A stretch of 8,577 nucleotides of DNA from Thermoplasmata archaeon (GCA_021797055.1 JAKAAI010000075.1:1-8577); one strand, 5' to 3'; shown: positions 1-6,244, counted from the first letter of the stretch. Made by a program: numbers and translations. Notes: generated from the letters alone by a model not told the origin.

Positions 1-69
1 CTCCCTGATCTCAGCGTCCCCTTCACTTTTATATCGATTTTTCAGGTCTTCAATTTCGGCATCAACCAT
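1..69 (-). CDS. 5' end of a minus-strand gene, product unknown (partial)
   Basis: Reading the minus strand from the ATG at 69 gives 23 uninterrupted codons to the window edge, beginning MVDAEIEDLKNRYKSEGD. The peptide is highly charged and probably helical or coiled-coil. A TATA-like box (90-98) is centred about 24 nt upstream of the ATG, the spacing expected for a leaderless archaeal transcript. The same spacing recurs at other genes in this window, which supports a real start. The fragment is too short to assign a family. It diverges from the surface-protein gene, with only about 40 bp between them. Confidence 0.6.
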   Translation of the reverse strand, partial: MVDAEIEDLKNRYKSEGDAEIRE

Positions 70-89
70 GAAGCTATAATTAAAAATAG

Positions 90-98
90 TATTTAAGG
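90..98 (-). promoter_or_regulatory. TATA-like box for the left-edge minus-strand gene
   Basis: On the minus strand this reads CCTTAAATA, centred about 24 nt upstream of the ATG at 69, so transcription would begin at or next to the start codon. The core is nearly symmetrical (TATTTAAGG on the plus strand), so it could also fire rightward. A plus-strand start would then fall near 118-120, inside the degenerate first surface-protein repeat. Confidence 0.5.
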
Positions 99-102
99 AT
101 AA

Positions 103-234
103 TCAGATACTAATGTCCGTTGCTATAATTCCGAAAAATGCACAATCTCAGTCATAGGTCAGTCAAACATTGTTATAAAAAACATATCTGTTGTATGCCC
201 ATATGAGATAGCATTCGATCCTTACAATGATTAC
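103..234 (+). pseudogene. Degenerate first propeller repeat upstream of the surface protein's first ATG
   Basis: The frame of the surface protein stays open upstream of its first ATG (235) back to a TAA at 100-102, with no ATG, GTG or TTG in frame. From about 142 it encodes another copy of the repeat (ISVIGQSNIVIKNISV, then IAFDPYNDY). The expected repeat-start ATG is present at 113 but lies in another frame and stops at a TAG (155-157). Against the next repeat, the segment is 2 nt longer before TCTCAGTCAT and 3 nt shorter after the KNI codons. This looks like decay, or a recombination scar, at the 5' end. A sequencing or assembly error is the alternative. Confidence 0.6.
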
Positions 235-897
235 ATGTATGTTACATCCAATAACTTTGGCCCAGTCTCAGTCATCAATCAGTCAAATGTTGTTATAAAG
301 AATATCCATTTGCAAAACTTGCCATACGGAATCGCATTCGATCCTTACAATGATTACATGTATGTTCCAAACTGTGATAGCAATAATGTGTCAGTCATCG
401 ATCAGTCAAATGTCGTGATCAAGAATATATCGGTCCAAGCCCACCCATGTGGTATCGCATTCGATCCTTACAATGATTACATGTATGTTCCAAACTGTGA
501 TAGCAATAATGTGTCAGTCATCGATCAGTCAAATGTCGTGATCAAGAATATATCGGTCCAAGCCCACCCATGTGGTATCGCATTCGATCCTTACAATGAT
601 TACATGTATGTTGATAACTACGGCAACGCCACAGTCTCAGTCATCAATCAGTCAAATGTCGTGATCAAGAACATATCAGTCCAATCCAATCCGTTCGGAA
701 TCGCATTTGATCCGTACAATGATTACATGTACGTTACTAACCTCGGCAACGCCTCAGTCTCAGTCATCGATCAATCAAATGTCGTGATCAAGAACATATC
801 AGTCCAATCCAATCCGTTCGGAATCGCATTTGATCCACACAACAATTACATGTATGTCATTAACTGCCTCAGCGGAACAGTCTCCATTCTCAGTTCC
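113..897 (+). repeat. Tandem 123-bp repeats encoding 41-residue propeller blades
   Basis: The repeat-start ATG recurs at 235, 358, 481, 604, 727 and 850, exactly 123 bp apart. A degenerate 122-bp unit precedes them (113-234) and a partial unit ends the array (850 to about 897). Variation is concentrated in the 8-9 residues after MYV, such as TSNNFGP, PNCDSNN, DNYGNAT and TNLGNAS. The SVI.QSN.VIKNI and IAFDP segments are almost constant. Six to seven blades is about right for one closed propeller. Confidence 0.95.
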
Positions 898-1980
898 ACT
901 CATGACATCCCCTTCCACACCGTGGAATTCAATGAAAACGGTATCCAGACCGGAACATCCTGGAACCTAACAATATCAGGAACACATTACACATCTGACG
1001 GGAATATAATATCCATCCCATTGACACCATCAGAATACACATACAATGCAATGAGTTCAAACAGTTCCTTCCTTCCAGTAACAGGAACATTCAATGTTTC
1101 AAGCAATATGGTCGTGAATATACTGTTCCAGGAGAAAAAGTATCCAGTCACATTCAATGAAACAGGTCTTCCAACAGGAACTGCATGGTACGTGAATCTG
1201 AGCAACGGCATGCATTCTGAAGCAATAACAGAAACATCATTCTCATTCTCACTTACTAATGGAACTTATAATTACACAGTAGCAACATCAAACAAGATAT
1301 ATGAACCATCTCCAGCATCATCTTCAGTAAAAGTCAATGGAGCATCTCAGAATGTAAGCATCACATTCTCAGAGCTGATGTATCAGGTAACATTCACAGA
1401 ATCAGTTCTTCCCTCAGGTACCACATGGTACCTTAACCTAACAAACGGTCAATCTTTCCACAGCACAACAAATACAATATCCTTCATGGAACCGAATGGA
1501 TCCTATCATTACACAGTATCATCCATGGAAGGAAGAGCATATTCGTCAACACCATCAAGCGGTGAATTCACAATATCAGGTTATGCATATTCATCATCCG
1601 TGGCATTCTCAGAAGTAAAGTACCAGATCACATTCACAGAATCAGGTCTTCCCTCAGGCACAACATGGTATATTGCAGTGGACAATTCCTCGCTATATGC
1701 AGCATCCCAGTCAAACAACCTAATTGATCTACCAAACGGAACATACTACATAACTGCAATGTCAACAGGTTATTCATCCAGCTTCACCGGAAATAGTACA
1801 CATATCATAATCACTGTGAATGGATCCTCCATGACAGTCAATCTTACATTCAACAAGATATCATCTGTTGTGACATCAAAACCAAGTTCCTCAAATGATC
1901 TATTCATTGCAATAGCTGCAGCAGCAGGTGTCATTGCAGGAATTGCAGCTGGTTTCTTCGTATTCAGGAAGAAGAATTAA
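235..1980 (+). CDS. Surface protein: YVTN-type beta-propeller repeats, four Ig-like modules, C-terminal membrane anchor (5'-truncated)
   Basis: The 581-residue product starts at the only in-frame ATG. Residues 1 to about 220 are 41-residue propeller blades (MYV.N...VSVI.QSNVVIKNI...P.GIAFDPYNDY), related to the YVTN/NHL-like surface-protein propellers. Modules beginning near residues 228, 303, 383 and 463 share the pattern Y.VTF.E.GLP.GT.WY and probably form Ig-like beta-sandwiches. There are many N-X-S/T sequons, as expected of a glycosylated exported protein. Residues 556-577 are an Ala/Gly/Ile-rich membrane segment followed by RKKN, a C-terminal anchor with the bulk of the protein outside. 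No signal peptide exists at the N terminus or in the frame upstream, so export is unexplained. The gene may be a truncated pseudogene or a recombination donor. Whole-gene function is probably adhesion or S-layer association, by inference only. Confidence 0.8.
   Translation: MYVTSNNFGPVSVINQSNVVIKNIHLQNLPYGIAFDPYNDYMYVPNCDSNNVSVIDQSNVVIKNISVQAHPCGIAFDPYNDYMYVPNCDSNNVSVIDQSNVVIKNISVQAHPCGIAFDPYNDYMYVDNYGNATVSVINQSNVVIKNISVQSNPFGIAFDPYNDYMYVTNLGNASVSVIDQSNVVIKNISVQSNPFGIAFDPHNNYMYVINCLSGTVSILSSTHDIPFHTVEFNENGIQTGTSWNLTISGTHYTSDGNIISIPLTPSEYTYNAMSSNSSFLPVTGTFNVSSNMVVNILFQEKKYPVTFNETGLPTGTAWYVNLSNGMHSEAITETSFSFSLTNGTYNYTVATSNKIYEPSPASSSVKVNGASQNVSITFSELMYQVTFTESVLPSGTTWYLNLTNGQSFHSTTNTISFMEPNGSYHYTVSSMEGRAYSSTPSSGEFTISGYAYSSSVAFSEVKYQITFTESGLPSGTTWYIAVDNSSLYAASQSNNLIDLPNGTYYITAMSTGYSSSFTGNSTHIIITVNGSSMTVNLTFNKISSVVTSKPSSSNDLFIAIAAAAGVIAGIAAGFFVFRKKN
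331..612 (+). repeat. Perfect direct duplication of one propeller unit
   Basis: Bases 331-489 are identical to 454-612 (159 bp at an offset of 123), so two adjacent blades have identical sequence, including silent positions. The match ends at A330 versus T453 and at the codon after ATGTATGTT. Neighbouring units differ at many synonymous sites, so this copy arose by very recent duplication or gene conversion. Confidence 0.95.
916..1857 (+). repeat. Four Ig-like surface modules in tandem, three at exact 240-bp spacing
   Basis: Modules start near 916, 1141, 1381 and 1621. The last three are exactly 80 codons apart. Each opens with an aromatic-X-(V/I)-X-F strand, then (T/N)E.GLP.GT.WY, and ends with an N-G-(T/S)-Y strand pattern such as LTNGTYNYTV, EPNGSYHYTV and LPNGTYYITA. 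The first module is the most divergent (VEFNENGIQTGTSWNL). Their DNA has diverged much more than that of the propeller blades. Confidence 0.85.
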
Positions 1981-2043
1981 ATCCTCTCTAAACAAAAATA
2001 TCAAATCACATTTATTTTAAGCTTTGAATTCTTCTTCAACCTT

Positions 2044-2083
2044 GACTGAATAATAAAAGAACCTATTCAGTCTGATATTTTTT
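2044..2083 (+). terminator. Stem-loop plus T-run downstream of the surface-protein gene
   Basis: GACTGAATA (2044-2052) pairs perfectly with TATTCAGTC (2064-2072) around an 11-nt A-rich loop. A six-T run follows at 2078-2083. It lies 64 nt after the stop codon at 1980. The T-run is the part an archaeal polymerase would need; the stem may stabilise the 3' end. Confidence 0.55.
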
Positions 2084-2694
2084 CACATCCAAGCGGAAAG
2101 CATCCACAACAAGATAATATCATAACAGAGTTCTGATTATGAAAATAAAAGATATATGAATCCTCAATGTCTCATGAGATATAATGGTCCTTTCAAGTGT
2201 TTGAAAAATTTCCTAAATCTTTGTAAGAGAGGTTTTGTGTATTGTTCGTATTTCCTTTTCTTTTATATCAGGAGTATGAGGCTTTCCATGACCATAATCG
2301 AGTGGTCTTGCCAGAAAAGAGGATCTGCATTCCAGGCAGGGATAGTACCATGAATAATGCTCAGTTCCGGGGTTTCGTTATACAGGCAACATCCCTCAAA
2401 ATGTTTCTCGGATGACACTGTTAATAAATGTGATTTATGTATCCTGTGAAATCATGTTTCCTAGATTCAATATAAATCATTGTTATGATCTTTATTATGA
2501 ATATAGAGTAGGCACCTAATGGTGAGAAATCATCAAGAGATGTTGTTATTCTTCTCTAATTTAGTGAAAGGCGCATTTCTTAGTCTCATCTTATTGCATG
2601 ATTCACTCATGTTTCATGATTTCCCTTAAACGCTCCATTTGGAAGGAAAATAAACTAAATGTTGACAATGTCGTAAGATCAAAGATTTTATCTG
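2084..2694. other. Long intergenic region with no convincing gene
   Basis: About 600 bp between the surface-protein terminator and the secE promoter. A 65-codon plus-strand frame (2156-2353) encodes a Cys/Phe-rich peptide with no ribosome-binding site or family resemblance, and I do not call it. On the minus strand two open stretches in different frames overlap between about 2213 and 2435. The one at 2213-2377 has no start codon but contains a C-X2-C (YPCLEC) followed by a basic, hydrophilic stretch. A palindrome TCTCATGAGA sits at 2170-2179. The region may hold a decayed gene, but nothing here is firm. Confidence 0.5.
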
Positions 2695-2702
2695 TTAAAT
2701 TT
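2695..2702 (+). promoter_or_regulatory. TATA-like box for the secE-spt5 operon
   Basis: TTAAATTT is centred 24-25 nt upstream of the ATG at 2723, the same geometry as at the left-edge gene and the peroxiredoxin gene. It implies a leaderless mRNA starting at 2723. A second AT-rich stretch (TTTTAT, 2686-2691) fits neither candidate start as well. Confidence 0.4.
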
Positions 2703-2722
2703 GAATGAGGTACAGGATTAAG

Positions 2723-2944
2723 ATGCCGTTGGAAGAGAAGGCCATAGAAATTCAGGAACGCATTGAGAGGAAAGTAGGCGGAATAGGAAAGGGAAAGTAC
2801 GCCAGGATACTCAAGATGGCGAAGAAACCCAATGAGCAGGAATACAAGAAGGTCCTCCTGATAACGGGTGCTGGCATAGTGTTTCTTGGATTTGTTGGCT
2901 TTCTGATATATTATCTGATGGGCTTTGTTTTCCATGTTCCGTAG
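2723..2944 (+). CDS. secE: Preprotein translocase subunit SecE (Sec61 gamma)
   Basis: SecE is the small clamp subunit of the SecYEG/Sec61 channel, needed for protein export and membrane insertion. From 2723 the product is 73 residues: an amphipathic N-terminal helix, the conserved hinge YARILKMAKKPNEQEYKKV, and one transmembrane helix (ITGAGIVFLGFVGFLIYYLM) near the C terminus. This is the single-TM archaeal/eukaryotic form. An upstream in-frame ATG at 2705 would add MRYRIK. I prefer 2723 because the TATA-like box at 2695-2702 is 24-25 nt ahead of it, whereas 2705 has neither a suitably spaced box nor a ribosome-binding site. The stop codon is 9 bp from the spt5 ATG, and the secE-spt5 pairing is an old, widely conserved arrangement. 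Confidence 0.9.
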   Translation: MPLEEKAIEIQERIERKVGGIGKGKYARILKMAKKPNEQEYKKVLLITGAGIVFLGFVGFLIYYLMGFVFHVP

Positions 2945-2948
2945 GTGA
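2944..2948 (+). promoter_or_regulatory. Ribosome-binding site that sets the spt5 start
   Basis: GGTGA overlaps the last base of the secE stop codon and lies 5 nt before the ATG at 2954. It matches the anti-Shine-Dalgarno core. It contains the alternative GTG at 2945-2947, which is therefore more likely part of the site than the start codon. Confidence 0.6.
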
Positions 2949-2953
2949 ATTTA

Positions 2954-3841
2954 ATGCAAGAAACTGAATCAAAAGGCTGGATAGAGGGTACCCTGAAAGA
3001 CAGGATGGTTGGCTGCGGTACGTCAGTGGACACATCAATGCTTGTAAGGAATACAGGCAATGCAAAGAAGACGTTTACGGTCAGCATATCGGTAAAATTC
3101 AAGCAGAGGGATGACCTTATAGAATGGTTCTTTTCGCTGTCGGGAGCATCATCCACTCAGAAGAAGGAGGAATTCACTCTTTCACCAAGTGAAAACAAGG
3201 GCATATCTTCTGTTTTCTCGCTTGAAAAGAGTGAGCAGAGGGATGTAAGGCTTGTTGTTGCAACACCTAAGGGCGCATTCAAGGATGACAGTGCTACTGT
3301 ATCCATTGCGATAACTTCTCAGGATAATGAAAACAGATTTGAGGGGAGCTTCACCATTACACTTATACCAGTCATCGTTGCAGTAAAGACGACCGTCGGG
3401 AACGAGATTTCTGTTGCACGAGACCTGGCAAAAAAAGGGGATAAGGACAAAGAGGAGAGAAATGCTGTTATCAAGAATGCAATGAGCGAGATCCTTGCAA
3501 TAATGGCACCTAAGGAAGTTAAGGGATATATATTCGTCGAAACAATGCATCCTGACAGGATCCCTTCTATAGGCAAAGGCATACGCGGATACAAGGGAGA
3601 GGTGAAGGGCGAGATATCGATCGAGGAAATAGAGCACTATCTTGAACCAAAGCCTGCTGTTACCGGACTGGAGCTTGGTGCCTTTGTTGAACTGATAGAC
3701 GGGCCTTTTAAGGGCGAGAAAGCCAAGATAATGTCCATAGACACCGCAAAGGAAGAGGTTACCGTGCAGCTGATAGAGTCAATGGTCCCAATACCCGTGA
3801 CAGTAAATGCTGAAGCCATAAGGATGCTGGACACGAAATAA
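2954..3841 (+). CDS. spt5: Transcription elongation factor Spt5 (NusG family) with an extra N-terminal beta-rich domain
   Basis: Spt5 binds the RNA polymerase clamp over the DNA cleft, with Spt4, and promotes processive elongation. Residues 139-231 are the NGN domain (IPVIVAVKTTVGNE, then KGYIFVE and the IPSIGKGIRGYKG segment). Residues 239-292 are the KOW domain (GAFVELIDGPFKGEKAKIM). Archaeal Spt5 is usually about 150 residues and begins near the NGN; this one is 295. The additional 1-135 region looks like a beta-sandwich: MLVRNTGNAKKTFTVSI, then W58, then FTLSPSENKGI and a TVSIAITS strand. That order recalls NEW3/CARDB-type Ig-like domains (inference). No signal peptide or membrane segment is present, so the protein is cytoplasmic. 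An in-frame GTG at 2945 is the alternative start. It sits second in the secE operon, 7 bp ahead of the next gene. Confidence 0.93.
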   Translation: MQETESKGWIEGTLKDRMVGCGTSVDTSMLVRNTGNAKKTFTVSISVKFKQRDDLIEWFFSLSGASSTQKKEEFTLSPSENKGISSVFSLEKSEQRDVRLVVATPKGAFKDDSATVSIAITSQDNENRFEGSFTITLIPVIVAVKTTVGNEISVARDLAKKGDKDKEERNAVIKNAMSEILAIMAPKEVKGYIFVETMHPDRIPSIGKGIRGYKGEVKGEISIEEIEHYLEPKPAVTGLELGAFVELIDGPFKGEKAKIMSIDTAKEEVTVQLIESMVPIPVTVNAEAIRMLDTK

Positions 3842-3848
3842 ATTCAAA

Positions 3849-5267
3849 ATGAAGCTAAAATACAGGTCAAAGGAAAAGGAAACCGAATTCATCCAGAAGC
3901 TTCAGGATTTCTTCTCTAAACCTGATAATCTATTATCACTTGTACCGGACTGCATGGATAATTCCCTCCTCTGCCCCTTCGATTCATACAAGAAGAAACT
4001 TTCACGCATTTCTGGGTCCGCGATAGGGAAGCTTTCAGGATCCGCTGATCAGTTTCTGAGTGCAATAGGCGAAACATATCGTGTAATGGAATCTGAATCT
4101 GCTCCTATAATGGGGCTGATCTCAACACCCTATGGAAATGTCGATTATGCAAAGAGGGGCAGCACCGATCCAATGGTTCTCGCTGGAGTTCAGAATTTTT
4201 CCAGCACCGTCTGGAGAATGCTATCGTTTTCCTCTTTGGTGCAGACAAAAAAGGTATCAGTATACAGTTCTGAGCATTATTACATTGCAAGCTGCAAGGG
4301 CAATCCACCTCCGAGGGAGTTCATACTGGATGCTTTCCAGTTTGAGAAGACAGATGATATCTCTGTCAACGAAGAAGAGATAATATTCGGCACCTCGGGA
4401 GACTATATGATCCTGAATATAGGCAACCAGATACGTATCAAGATATACCAGGACTCAAAGAGCAATGTGATCAGGATCCTTCTCAGGCACATGCTTGTCC
4501 CTGATATTTCCAGGACTATCTCCATTCAGGTTCCATTCCTTGAGGATGTATCCAGCGAGATACCTGCCCAGTACCTGAATCAATACCTTGGCGGCCAGCT
4601 TGAGGCGAGGAATTTCATAAAGAATGTCAGTGAATACAGAAAGAAGATTGCACTCTCTAAGGGTCTTTACCTGCTCGAAGGCAGGGTGTTCAATTCACCA
4701 TCTGCATTTCTTGGAGAGATGTTCGATCCCGAGGAATCGAAGATTCTGGAAAAATATCTCGAGCAGAACGGTCCTGTATCAATTGATACCAAAAGCGCGA
4801 GGAAGCTCCTGGAGATACTGTGGCCAAAGTTTGGAAAGGATATACTCAGGGAATATTTTCCCGACATCGACCAGAATGCGCTGAAGACACAGGCAGGCGA
4901 CCCAATCAAGCAGATTGAAATGATCAGGAGGAAAATCGATCAATCCAGGGCATCCAGCCTTGTTACAGTGGAACCATGGTCGCCTGACTCATCGATGCTC
5001 ATAAACATGGTAAGGGATTATCTTTCTGTCGGTGGTTCTGAGATGCTCAGGAAATGGGAAAAATTTGTCGGGCAGTCCAGCATGTTCAATTCCATCTACT
5101 ATGCTTTCAGCATATCCCTCAACGAGAGAACTAATCAGCAGTGGAGGTTCAGCTCAGAGCAGATGATGCTCGGCGAGAAGCTTGCTGATGGCATCAGAGA
5201 CATAATTGCAACAAGGGACGGAAGCATAAACGAGAAGATACTCAGGATGAGGCAGCTGGTAAGGTGA
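3849..5267 (+). CDS. Conserved-looking cytoplasmic protein of unknown function in the secE-spt5 operon
   Basis: The product has 472 residues and I do not recognise a family. It begins MKLKYRSKEKETEFIQKL. No signal peptide, membrane helix, nucleotide-binding loop or zinc motif is visible. The first 90 residues look helical and charged. Residues of about 140-245 alternate short hydrophobic strands with charged turns (EEIIFGTSGDYMILNIG, then IRIKIYQDSKSNVIRILLR) and are probably beta-rich. The remainder is mostly helical, with charged stretches such as LEKYLEQNGPVSIDTKSARK and a C-terminal helix. It starts 7 bp after spt5 without a clear ribosome-binding site and ends 3 bp before the PUA gene, so co-transcription is nearly certain. 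Codon use matches its neighbours. By context it may act in transcription, translation or export, but that is inference only. Confidence 0.85.
   Translation: MKLKYRSKEKETEFIQKLQDFFSKPDNLLSLVPDCMDNSLLCPFDSYKKKLSRISGSAIGKLSGSADQFLSAIGETYRVMESESAPIMGLISTPYGNVDYAKRGSTDPMVLAGVQNFSSTVWRMLSFSSLVQTKKVSVYSSEHYYIASCKGNPPPREFILDAFQFEKTDDISVNEEEIIFGTSGDYMILNIGNQIRIKIYQDSKSNVIRILLRHMLVPDISRTISIQVPFLEDVSSEIPAQYLNQYLGGQLEARNFIKNVSEYRKKIALSKGLYLLEGRVFNSPSAFLGEMFDPEESKILEKYLEQNGPVSIDTKSARKLLEILWPKFGKDILREYFPDIDQNALKTQAGDPIKQIEMIRRKIDQSRASSLVTVEPWSPDSSMLINMVRDYLSVGGSEMLRKWEKFVGQSSMFNSIYYAFSISLNERTNQQWRFSSEQMMLGEKLADGIRDIIATRDGSINEKILRMRQLVR
5263..5267 (+). promoter_or_regulatory. Ribosome-binding site for the PUA-domain gene
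   Basis: GGTGA lies 3 nt before the GTG start at 5271 and includes the stop codon of the preceding gene. It is the same core as at spt5. The arrangement supports translational coupling and the GTG start. Confidence 0.55.
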
Positions 5268-5270
5268 ACT

Positions 5271-5711
5271 GTGAGCAAACATTATCTTTCGAAAAAGGAC
5301 ATAAAGCACTTCCAGGAGAAACTATCATCTATGGGTCTTTCCCTTCCGGATAACGGCGACGTTCAGGTTGACGAAACAAAGGGAAGATCCGTTTATTATC
5401 TTGGCAGGGAGGAGGTTGCTATTGAAGAGGGAGAATTGCTTCCAACCCCTGCTTTCCTGAATATTATACGGCCGTCGAACCGTGTGATAAAAGTCGATAA
5501 AGGGGCAGTTCCGCATATACTGAACGGCGCCAATGTATTTGCTCGTGGAATCCTTTCGATGTCTGAGGATATCAGGAAGGATGATTATGTCTTCATTGCA
5601 GATCAGGACGGTAGATTCATAGCCACGGGAAAGGCCATGGTGGATTATGACCCTCAAATCAGGTCCAAAAGCGGCGAGGCTGTAAGGACATTTTCACTGA
5701 AGCAGCCATGA
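5271..5711 (+). CDS. PUA-domain RNA-binding protein, Tma20/MCT-1-like
   Basis: The 146-residue product has an N-terminal alpha/beta domain (residues 1-70; HYLSKKDIKHFQEKL, then VYYLGREEVAIEEGELLPTPAF) and a C-terminal PUA domain (71-143). The PUA signature is VIKVDKGAVPHILNGANVFA, followed by GI and later DDYVFIADQDGRFIATGKA. This pre-PUA plus PUA layout is that of archaeal relatives of eukaryotic Tma20/MCT-1, which bind the small ribosomal subunit, and of small PUA proteins described from Thermoplasma. The length is normal for the group. The start is GTG with GGTGA 3 nt upstream. As the last gene of the secE-spt5 operon it suggests a role in translation or rRNA binding. The exact RNA target is unknown. 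Confidence 0.85.
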   Translation: MSKHYLSKKDIKHFQEKLSSMGLSLPDNGDVQVDETKGRSVYYLGREEVAIEEGELLPTPAFLNIIRPSNRVIKVDKGAVPHILNGANVFARGILSMSEDIRKDDYVFIADQDGRFIATGKAMVDYDPQIRSKSGEAVRTFSLKQP

Positions 5712-5730
5712 TATTTAAAACAGCAAAACA

Positions 5731-5736
5731 TTTAAT
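5731..5736 (+). promoter_or_regulatory. TATA-like box of the peroxiredoxin gene
   Basis: TTTAAT is centred about 23-24 nt before the ATG at 5757, fitting a leaderless transcript, and no ribosome-binding site precedes that ATG. A second box-like stretch (ATATTTAAAAC, 5711-5721) just after the PUA stop could also serve, giving a short leader. The gene therefore probably has its own promoter in addition to any read-through. Confidence 0.5.
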
Positions 5737-5756
5737 CGCCGATTACATCCATTATC

Positions 5757-6212
5757 ATGTCCGAATTGTTAAGAGTTGGAACAAAAGCGCCCGATTTCGA
5801 GGCGCCAGATCAGCATGGAAACAGGGTGAAATTGAGCCAGTTCAAAGGAAAACCGGTAGTTGTGTACTTTTACCCGAAGGACGACACACCAGGATGCACT
5901 GCAGAGGCCTGTAATTTCCGGGACAACAATGCGGCATTCGAGAAGAAGGGAATCAAGGTCCTCGGCGTATCAGTGGATTCCGTCAACTCACACAAGAAAT
6001 TCCATGATAAATATGGCTTGAATTTCACACTGTTATCAGATGCAGACAAGAAGATATCTGAATCTTATGGTACATTCAATGGAAGCTCAGATAAGAGGGT
6101 TACATATCTTATCGACAAGAACGGCACCATTGCGCATGTTTATGAGAAGGTATCTCCAAAAGAACATGGTGTTGAAGTCATGAAGAAGATAGAGGAACTC
6201 AAACTTCTTTGA
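5757..6212 (+). CDS. bcp: Thioredoxin-dependent peroxiredoxin, Bcp/PrxQ type
   Basis: It reduces hydrogen peroxide and organic hydroperoxides with electrons from thioredoxin-like donors in the cytoplasm. The 151 residues are the usual length of the family. The N-terminal part carries GTKAPDFEAPDQHGN. The active site YFYPKDDTPGCTAEAC has the peroxidatic Cys47 and a second Cys52 five residues later, the atypical two-cysteine pattern of Bcp proteins. Arg114 in KRVTYLID is the expected active-site arginine. The full thioredoxin fold, including LLSDADKKISESYG, is present, so the protein should be active. It begins 45 bp after the PUA gene, apparently under its own promoter, and is followed by a T-rich terminator. 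It suits an aerobic or iron-rich acidic habitat. Confidence 0.95.
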   Translation: MSELLRVGTKAPDFEAPDQHGNRVKLSQFKGKPVVVYFYPKDDTPGCTAEACNFRDNNAAFEKKGIKVLGVSVDSVNSHKKFHDKYGLNFTLLSDADKKISESYGTFNGSSDKRVTYLIDKNGTIAHVYEKVSPKEHGVEVMKKIEELKLL

Positions 6213-6244
6213 TCCTTAAATACTCCGGATTTGCCTGACATTCA

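Noticed and set aside
235..897. The regular 123-bp repeats as a CRISPR array
   Set aside because: The repeats are contiguous, in frame and protein-coding, with no unique spacers of constant length and no short palindromic repeat.
2156..2353. A 65-codon plus-strand open frame as a gene
   Set aside because: There is no ribosome-binding site or well-placed promoter, the composition is odd (Cys/Phe-rich), it resembles no family, and the opposite strand is open over the same stretch.
2400..2470. A C/D-box-like small RNA (GGATGAC ... TGTGATTT)
   Set aside because: No proper C box (RUGAUGA) and D box (CUGA) pair with correct spacing could be found.
2603..3156. Minus-strand open frames across secE and the start of spt5
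   Set aside because: They are antisense to two clearly recognised genes and encode low-complexity, Ser/Leu/Cys-rich peptides typical of shadow frames.
3182..3834. Minus-strand open frames within spt5
   Set aside because: They lie opposite the NGN and KOW coding region and show no protein-like features.
5708..5914. An open frame overlapping the start of the peroxiredoxin gene
   Set aside because: It is an out-of-frame shadow of a confidently identified Bcp-type peroxiredoxin.
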